From Nocardioides euryhalodurans (GTDB lineage: Bacteria > Actinomycetota > Actinomycetes > Propionibacteriales > Nocardioidaceae), in contig NZ_CP038267.1 of NCBI RefSeq assembly GCF_004564375.1, positions 1,304,501 to 1,368,500 of the forward strand: 64,000 nt of DNA. The letters run 5' to 3'. A program made the translations under genes and the position numbers. Numbering within the stretch: the stretch's first letter is position 1; each line of letters begins with the position of its first letter. The notes below the pieces were generated by a model that did not search any database, was not told where the DNA came from, and saw only the letters and a list, made by a program, of their open reading frames with translations. Positions 58,516 through 64,000 of the stretch are shown here, piece after piece.

Positions 58516-59583
58516 ATGCTGTTCACGGCCTCGACGGTCAAGGACTCGCCCGAGAACACCCGCTTCTTCGTGGCCGCCAACCTCGCGTCGGGGGTCGACC
58601 ACATGGTCGTGTTCCTCGACGACCCCCGGGATCCGGTCCAGCAGGACGTGGCGGCCGAGCTGGCCGCCCACCCCCACGTGACCTGCATCCCCACCGACCG
58701 TGCGTGGTGGCAGGGCGACCGTCCCAACCGGCTGAACGTCCGGCAGCGGATCAACGCCAACCTCGTCGTCGCCCTCCTCGCCGACGTCCCGGACGCGCAG
58801 TGGGTGGTCCACGTGGACGGTGACGAGGTCGTCCACGCCGATGCCGACGCCCTGGCCTCGGTGCCTCCCGACACCGGAGCGCTGTGGCTCTCACCCCTCG
58901 AGGCCGTCAGCACCCTCGAGGCGCCGCAGCGTCCCACCCTCTTCAAGCGGCTCCTCGAAGCAGAGGACCTGCAGCTGCTCACGGTGCTGGGTGTCCTGGA
59001 CGCCCCCACCAACCAGGCCTACTTCCACGGGCACGTGCTGGGGAAGTCCGGGGTCCGGCCGCGGGCGGGGCTCCACCTCACCCTCCACGACTCGGTGCAT
59101 CCCGACGGCCGGCGGCTCCGCTCCCCCGAGCGCTTCGAGCACCCCGGCCTCTCCGTGCTGCACTACGACGCAGTGTCCGGGCAGGAGTTCATCCGCAAGT
59201 GGACGGCGATGGTCGCGGCCGGCCCGACGAGCCTCCGTCCCGACCGGGCGCCGGTGGCGATGGCACTGCGCAGCCTGGTCGGCAAGGGCCTCGACCCCGC
59301 GGTCGCCGAGACCTACCTCCGGGCCGTCTACGAGCGCACCACCCAGGACGCCGTCGAGACCCTGGCCGACCTTCGGCTGCTGGAGCAGGTCGACCCCACG
59401 CTGGGCACCCACCGCCCCGCCGAGCTGAGCGCCGCCACCCGGAGCGCCCTCGAGCAGGGTCTCGACCGGCTGCGCGAGGAGCCGAAGCGGCCCTTCCACA
59501 TCAACCACTCCGAGCCCGAGGCGGCCGAGGAGGCCGGCACGCTGGACCGGCTGCGCCGCCGGATCGGTCGAAGCCAGGCCTAG
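58516..59583 (+). CDS. Glycosyltransferase family 2-like protein
   Basis: 355 residues. Begins ASTVKDSPENTRFFVAANL and has VHVDGDEVVHAD near 99-110 with a DxD metal motif, as in the glycosyl transferase 2-like/DUF23-type proteins. Rossmann-like N-terminus, then ligand loops; a basic C-terminal helix (LRRRIGRSQA). Probably adds a sugar to a surface glycan. Leaderless. Convergent with the fifth sulfotransferase through a shared CTAG. Confidence 0.78.
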   Translation: MLFTASTVKDSPENTRFFVAANLASGVDHMVVFLDDPRDPVQQDVAAELAAHPHVTCIPTDRAWWQGDRPNRLNVRQRINANLVVALLADVPDAQWVVHVDGDEVVHADADALASVPPDTGALWLSPLEAVSTLEAPQRPTLFKRLLEAEDLQLLTVLGVLDAPTNQAYFHGHVLGKSGVRPRAGLHLTLHDSVHPDGRRLRSPERFEHPGLSVLHYDAVSGQEFIRKWTAMVAAGPTSLRPDRAPVAMALRSLVGKGLDPAVAETYLRAVYERTTQDAVETLADLRLLEQVDPTLGTHRPAELSAATRSALEQGLDRLREEPKRPFHINHSEPEAAEEAGTLDRLRRRIGRSQA

Positions 59584-60704
59584 CGGGGGTTCCGCTGGCG
59601 TCGCCGGCGACGGCGGCGACTGCGCAGCCGCGCGAGCAGTCCGGTCGCGGGAGGGGCCGCCGCCGGCGGGGGACGTCGGCGCTGCCGGGCGAGGTCGTTG
59701 CGGAGGCCGCGGACGTCGCCGAGCATCTGCGCCGACAGCGCCACCGCGACGTCGGCCACCTCGGCGTCGGTCACGGTCGCCGGCACCCGCCGCTCCTCGA
59801 GCTCCTCGGGGACCAGCAGGTGGGCCGGGTCGCCCGAGACGGCGTACGGGTGGCTCGCGAGGTGCTCGACCTGCTGGCGCCCGCGCTCGCGGCACTCCGC
59901 GACCTGTCCCGGCTCCGGCCAGAACTTCTCCCCCCGACGCGGCACCAGGCGCTCGTCGGCCAGGAAGGTGCGGATGTAGACGCCCTTGTCGAAGCCGCGG
60001 GTGAAGTTGGTGAGCGAACCGTTGATGCGGCGCAGCGTCTCGGCCTCGGCGACGCCCATGGAGGCGTTGGGGAAGGACGAGGAGAGGTCGCACACCTCCG
60101 GGTCGATGCCGAGCACCGAGGCGAACCGGCGCCACACGTCGTCACGGGGCGCGTCGGGGTCGAGCACCAGCACGTGGATCCGCTCGGGAGGCACGGCCTG
60201 CGACCACCGTTCCAGCACCAGGCGGAGGTCCAGCGTGCGCCAGTTCCAGATCGCCGTCGGCTTGTCGGACACCTCGTGCGCGTAGTCGGCGAGGTGCGTC
60301 GTCGAGCCGTTCTTGAGGCTCTCCTGCCAGCTCGCGGTGAAGAGCCCGAGCGGCTCGCGCGCCGTGACCACGACGTGCACCTCCACCCCCAGGTCGGCCA
60401 CCATGCGCTGCGCCTGCTCGGGGTCGGCGGCCGCGAAGAACTCGTGGCTGATCAGGCCGGTGCCCTCGGCGGACTCCAGCTCCGCCCTGACCCGCTGCCA
60501 GGCCGTCTGGTGTCGGCGCGGTGCGCGGGCGTGGGCGGGGTCCTGGCGGATCTCGCGTGAGGACCAGAGGTGGTCCCGCCGCTCCTCACCGGGGACGACC
60601 ACCCCGGCGGCGCGCAGCGCGTCTCGGTTGCTCCACAGGATGGTCTGCAGGTAGGACGTCGCGGTCTTGGGCAGCCCGATGTGGACGAGGACCCGGTCGA
60701 CCAT
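59580..60704 (-). CDS. Sulfotransferase-like protein (5 of 5)
   Basis: 374 residues. PAPS loop here is GLPKTATS at 9-16 (Gly-Thr-Thr replaced by Ala-Thr-Ser), VVVTAREPLGLFTASW near 110-125 and AVPPERIHVLVLDP near 169-182. The loop deviation may lower sulfate transfer. Basic C-terminal tail (RRRRRRRQRNPR). Upstream are the coiled-coil and LicD-methyltransferase genes; downstream is the convergent GT2. Confidence 0.78.
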   Translation of the reverse strand: MVDRVLVHIGLPKTATSYLQTILWSNRDALRAAGVVVPGEERRDHLWSSREIRQDPAHARAPRRHQTAWQRVRAELESAEGTGLISHEFFAAADPEQAQRMVADLGVEVHVVVTAREPLGLFTASWQESLKNGSTTHLADYAHEVSDKPTAIWNWRTLDLRLVLERWSQAVPPERIHVLVLDPDAPRDDVWRRFASVLGIDPEVCDLSSSFPNASMGVAEAETLRRINGSLTNFTRGFDKGVYIRTFLADERLVPRRGEKFWPEPGQVAECRERGRQQVEHLASHPYAVSGDPAHLLVPEELEERRVPATVTDAEVADVAVALSAQMLGDVRGLRNDLARQRRRPPPAAAPPATGLLARLRSRRRRRRRQRNPR

Positions 60705-60731
60705 CAGGCCGCCCCTCTCGGTCCCACGGCC

Positions 60732-60959
60732 TCAGATGCTCTCGCCGAACGCGTCGATGGCGGCGCGGATCCGCTCCTCGTCGCGGGAGGCCAGGGGGAC
60801 GAGCAGCTCCTGGACGACGTCGGCCAGCTCCGCGAGCCGGAGGTTGTGCCGTCGCATCTCGGCGACGGCGAGCTCGAGGTCGGCCACCCGCTGCTCGAGG
60901 TCCTCGACCGAGTCGGAGCGACCCGAGAGGCTCAGTGTTTGCCTGAAGTTCACGGTCAC
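60732..60959 (-). CDS. Small coiled-coil protein
   Basis: 75 residues from GTG 60959, whose last bases overlap the LicD-methyltransferase stop (GTGA). Residues 18-50 form a heptad-type helix (VEDLEQRVADLELAVAEMRR). It may oligomerise or hold the sulfotransferase or LicD protein. 27 nt separate it from the sulfotransferase gene. Function unknown. Confidence 0.65.
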   Translation of the reverse strand: MTVNFRQTLSLSGRSDSVEDLEQRVADLELAVAEMRRHNLRLAELADVVQELLVPLASRDEERIRAAIDAFGESI

Positions 60960-62485
60960 CACTCTGCCACGACTCGGACGACCGGGTGCTGCGCACCGCC
61001 CCGCCCGTGCTCGGTGAGCGTCACTTCCCGCGCGCCCGCCTTGCGCAGCAGGTCGGCGACCACCTCCGGGTCGACCCCGTTGGCCCACTCCACCTCGCTG
61101 GTGGTGGGGCCGGTGTGGAACTGCGCGTAGACGGTGCCGCCGTCGCGCAGTGCCATCGAGCAGAGCCGCGCGAACGAGTCACGGCCGACCGGCGTGGTCG
61201 CGTCGAGGACGTGCTGGGCGAGCACGATCCGGGGCCCCGGCCGACGGGCGAGCCGGGCGCCCTCGTAGAAGACGCTGCGGGTGTCGGTCAGGTTGAGGTG
61301 ACGGACCTCGAGCGGCCGGTCCCCCTCGCGAGCCTGGGCCGCGACCCCGTCGAGTGCGAACGGGACGAACTCGTAGGCCACCACCGGGACGCCCTTGCTG
61401 GCGAGCCACCACGCGTCGGGGCCCTTGCCGGCACCGACGTCGAGGACCGTCGCGCCCGTACGGACCGCCTCCTCGTGGGCGAGCTTGGCCAGGTGGGCCG
61501 GCCCACGCGTGACGGGACGGCGCTTGCGCACGGAGTAGCGGCGCTGCCAGTCGTTGAACCCGGGGCGCAGTCCGCGGAACCAGTCGTTGAGGGCCTTGGT
61601 GACCCCCCGTGGCGTCTCGAACTTGAAGGCGGGGTCGGGGTGGCGCCAGCCCGGGCCGTACATCGCCTCGAGGAGTCGCTCGGGCCGGGCCGGAACCGGG
61701 ACCTCGGCGCCCTCGAACGAGGCGGTGCCGAGGGGGTAGAGCCACTCCTCCTCGAACGGCACCCCCACCTCGCCCATGAGGTAGAGGCGCCCCTCGTCGA
61801 GGAAGCCGGCAAAGACGTCGATGCCGCGCCGGAAGCCGTCGGCCTCGCGCACCAGCACCTTGAAGGCGGCACCGCTGTAGCGGACGGTCTCGAAGCCGCG
61901 CTGCCGCACCTGCCGCTGCAGCCGGAAGGACTCCCGGATCACGTCGACCGGGGTGTGGTGCTCGCTGACGTAGGCGATGTCGGCATCGCTGTCGTGACCG
62001 AGGACCCCGCCCTCGCGAACCGCACCCAGCAGGGTGCCGTAGCCGACGAACGGGCGCACACCGCCCTCGGCGACGGCCTCGAGCACCGCGAGGGTGGCGG
62101 TGACCAGGGCCGAGATGTCCTCGGCGCCCCGGGTCTCGAAGGTCGGCACCAGCCGCCCCGACTTGTCGACCCCCAGGGCGATGCCCTCGCGGTTGATCAC
62201 GCTGACGCGCTCCTCGGAGCTGCCGAAGCGGACCTCGTCGTCGAAGTGGACCTCACCGGACGACGCGTCGCGGACCACGACCCTGGCACGGCCGTCGAGG
62301 TAGCGAACCAGCGGCCTGGGCCAGGGGGCGAGACGCCCCCTGAGCCCGTGGTTCCGGGTGTCGCGCACCACCCGGAACGACCACACGCGCTGGCCGTCGA
62401 AGAGGACGTCGACCGGGCGGTCCTCGGCCCTGCTCACCGCCACGCCGCGCTCGTCGACGCGACGCACGCGCAGGGAGCTCTCCAC
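60956..62485 (-). CDS. LicD-like nucleotidyltransferase fused to SAM methyltransferase
   Basis: 509 residues. Middle part (about 130-300) is LicD-like: GYGTLLGAVREGG near 144 and GHDSDADIAYV near 158 (metal-binding acids), then YGPGWRHP. C-terminus (about 340-500) is a class I methyltransferase with VLDVGAGKGPDAWW near 345. LicD transfers phosphocholine-type groups to sugars. The fusion suggests phospho-substituent addition and methylation of one glycan. Operon with the coiled-coil and sulfotransferase genes; starts 3 nt after the PLD-like stop. Confidence 0.78.
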   Translation of the reverse strand: MESSLRVRRVDERGVAVSRAEDRPVDVLFDGQRVWSFRVVRDTRNHGLRGRLAPWPRPLVRYLDGRARVVVRDASSGEVHFDDEVRFGSSEERVSVINREGIALGVDKSGRLVPTFETRGAEDISALVTATLAVLEAVAEGGVRPFVGYGTLLGAVREGGVLGHDSDADIAYVSEHHTPVDVIRESFRLQRQVRQRGFETVRYSGAAFKVLVREADGFRRGIDVFAGFLDEGRLYLMGEVGVPFEEEWLYPLGTASFEGAEVPVPARPERLLEAMYGPGWRHPDPAFKFETPRGVTKALNDWFRGLRPGFNDWQRRYSVRKRRPVTRGPAHLAKLAHEEAVRTGATVLDVGAGKGPDAWWLASKGVPVVAYEFVPFALDGVAAQAREGDRPLEVRHLNLTDTRSVFYEGARLARRPGPRIVLAQHVLDATTPVGRDSFARLCSMALRDGGTVYAQFHTGPTTSEVEWANGVDPEVVADLLRKAGAREVTLTEHGRGGAQHPVVRVVAEW

Positions 62486-62488
62486 CCG

Positions 62489-63823
62489 TCAGTCCATGTC
62501 GACGTTGGCGTACGGGTCGACCCCGTTGACCGGGCCGGTGCCGAACAGGAGCCCGTCGTCGGTCAGTCCGCCCTGCGCGGCCGTGGTGCGGGCCAGCGGG
62601 GAGTCCGCCGCTGCCGCGGCAGCGTTGCGCCGGTCGAAGTGGCGCAGCCAGTAGATGATGTGCTCCTGGTAGCGGTTGGTCAGGCCCTTGCGCCAGTAGA
62701 CGCCGATGTTCTCGTCGGAGCGGTCGGCGACGGTGGACCAGTTGGACGAGCCGTTGAGGACCACGTGGTTGGCGCGGCGACCGCCGACGTTGCCCACGAT
62801 CGTCATGGCCTTCATGTGGAAGTAGTTGTCGAACTGGCCGTCACCGTTGACGTCCTCGACCATGTGGCGCAGCGGGACGGGGCCACGCCGGCTCGGCGCC
62901 CGGAGCATCCGGCTGACGTCCTTCCCGATGACGGTGTAGCCGATCCGGATGTCGCAGCCGTCGAGCCAGAGCCGACGCACCTTGCGGCCGAGCTCCATGC
63001 CGCGCTGCTCGCGGATCACGTCAGGGACGATCCGGATCCGGGTGCGGCCGGACGCGGTGTTGGTCGCGCCGCGGCAGCGCACCTTGTTGAGCAGCTGCAT
63101 CACGGGATCACCGCTGCGACGGCCCACGCCCGGGAAGAAGGCGAGCTTCTCGCCGTTGTTCTGCCACGAGGCGTACGGCGGCCGCACCGGGCGGTCCTTC
63201 GCCATCTGGGTGAAGATCTTGCGGGTGAAGCCGTAGGGGCCGCTGCGGCGGGTCGTGGTGTAGATGTCGTTCCACTGGTTGTGGGCCGAGGCCGCGGTCA
63301 GGTTGGCGGAGCCCTGGATCAGCACGTTGCGGGCGCGACCGGACTTCGAGAAGAGGTAGAACTTGGCGTGGGCGGTGCCGTTCTCGCCGCGGCAGGAGCC
63401 GCCGCAGAGCCGGGCCCAGCTCCTCCGGTCGGCCGGGCGGCCGCGGTTGCCACGCTTGAGGCCGCGCTGGAGCCGCCGGAAGCTCTCGTTCTCGATCCGG
63501 ACCGCGTTGGTCCGCGCCATCAGCAGCTGCACCCGGACGTTGCGCCGCTGGGCGCGCAGCATCGCGTCGACCGCGGCCGTGGACTGGAGGTTCCAGGTCA
63601 TGATCCGGATCTCCTCGCGGCGCGGCGTCGCCTTGATCGTCTTGATGATCTTGGTGATCACCTGACGACGCTTCGCCTCGCTGCCGATGGCGCTGTTGAA
63701 CGTCACGCCCGGTTGGGGGGTGAACCCCCGCGCGGCGGCGGCCGGTGACGACACGGTCGCCACCTGCAGCAGGGACGCCAGCATGGCTGCGGCCAGGCAG
63801 ATGCCTACTCGCCTGAGAAACAT
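62489..63823 (-). CDS. Secreted phospholipase D-like protein
   Basis: 444 residues with signal peptide (about 8-30, PAAAARG). Two PLD half-sites: HAKFYLF near 150 followed by LIQGSANLT, and HMKAMTIV near 334 followed by LNGSSNWS. Each keeps His-x-Lys and the GSxN-type end, but the Asp of HxK-x4-D is Ser and Val. Such copies may still be active or bind phosphodiesters. ATG 63823 has GGTGGATCAC upstream. Extra residues MYWVDH before it are possible. Confidence 0.78.
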   Translation of the reverse strand: MFLRRVGICLAAAMLASLLQVATVSSPAAAARGFTPQPGVTFNSAIGSEAKRRQVITKIIKTIKATPRREEIRIMTWNLQSTAAVDAMLRAQRRNVRVQLLMARTNAVRIENESFRRLQRGLKRGNRGRPADRRSWARLCGGSCRGENGTAHAKFYLFSKSGRARNVLIQGSANLTAASAHNQWNDIYTTTRRSGPYGFTRKIFTQMAKDRPVRPPYASWQNNGEKLAFFPGVGRRSGDPVMQLLNKVRCRGATNTASGRTRIRIVPDVIREQRGMELGRKVRRLWLDGCDIRIGYTVIGKDVSRMLRAPSRRGPVPLRHMVEDVNGDGQFDNYFHMKAMTIVGNVGGRRANHVVLNGSSNWSTVADRSDENIGVYWRKGLTNRYQEHIIYWLRHFDRRNAAAAAADSPLARTTAAQGGLTDDGLLFGTGPVNGVDPYANVDMD

Positions 63824-63910
63824 GTGATCCACCCAATACATGGTCGACGTGGTCGCTGGACGATCGTGCGGGTGGTCCGCGGTGCGGCCCACCGGTGCCG
63901 GGGGACGGCG

Positions 63911-64000
63911 TCAGCCTCGGCAGCTGGCGACCGCGTCACGGTACCCGCTGTCGTCGTCCAGCACCGATTCGGTCTCGCTGATGGTGCCACCCAGCACGGC
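63911..64000 (-). CDS. C-terminal end of an unidentified gene (right edge)
   Basis: Thirty codons read from the right edge to a TGA at 63911: 29 residues, acidic then Cys near the end (SETESVLDDDSGYRDAVASC). It probably belongs to a minus-strand gene whose body is outside the window. Too short to classify. Confidence 0.4.
   Translation of the reverse strand, partial: AVLGGTISETESVLDDDSGYRDAVASCRG

Noticed and set aside
1..64000. CRISPR, insertion sequence, prophage or integrated plasmid
   Set aside because: No regularly spaced repeats, transposase, integrase or attachment-site duplication seen.

Overview
The window is very GC-rich DNA, with GTG starts, 4-nt ATGA/GTGA gene overlaps and several promoters whose -10 box lies only 6-7 nt before the start codon. 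Together with AdnAB-type helicase-nucleases, MoeZ, DUF3107, mycothiol-isomerase-fold proteins, CoxG and PucR regulators, this points to a high-GC actinobacterium, probably Nocardioidaceae (inference from gene content; no rRNA is present). Coding density is high. I see no tRNA, rRNA, CRISPR array, insertion sequence or phage gene.

Layout. 1-5 kb: an adnA-adnB double-strand-break repair pair (adnB runs off the left edge). 5.6-7.7 kb: carbamate kinase and a ring-opening amidohydrolase of the barbiturase/cyanurate family. 7.8-11.1 kb: a K+/H+ antiporter divergent from a two-component system. 11.2-14.4 kb: nucleoside deaminase and a large secreted M14 carboxypeptidase. 14.5-19.2 kb: hyuA-hyuB-SDR operon. 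19.4-20.5 kb: an acyltransferase and a YqeY-like protein. 21-28.2 kb: a six-gene operon of uracil-type permease, three-subunit molybdenum hydroxylase, CoxG and amidase, preceded by a cysteine hydrolase. 31.3-36.2 kb: a PucR regulator divergent from a DUF2877-FdrA-DUF1116 operon. 36-47.8 kb: mostly housekeeping or stand-alone genes (alkyltransferase-like protein, two trypsin-like proteases, MoeZ, TetR, DEAD-box helicase, L,D-transpeptidase/ParA, MarC, phosphatase). 47.8-63.8 kb: a surface or glycan region with five divergent sulfotransferases, two glycosyltransferases, a LicD-methyltransferase fusion, two secreted or anchored EEP-fold proteins and a PLD-like protein.

The most interesting part is the dispersed 5.6-36.2 kb set. 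I propose an energy-conserving oxidative pyrimidine pathway. Uracil (or a related oxopyrimidine) is imported, oxidised to a barbiturate by the Mo enzyme, and ring-opened to ureidomalonate. The FdrA/DUF1116/DUF2877 complex then phosphorolyses this to malonamate and carbamoyl phosphate, as the E. coli AllFGH complex does with oxalurate. Carbamate kinase harvests ATP from the carbamoyl phosphate, and the amidase-signature enzyme hydrolyses malonamate to malonate. The hyuA-hyuB operon appears to belong to the same regulon. Three of the promoters carry a TGGCA-N5-TGCCA(G) dyad centred 65-66 bp upstream of a -10 box without a recognisable -35, and a weaker version sits at the same spacing in front of the fourth. 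This is what an activator such as the local PucR protein would need. The enzyme families are read from sequence; the substrate assignment and the regulon are inference.
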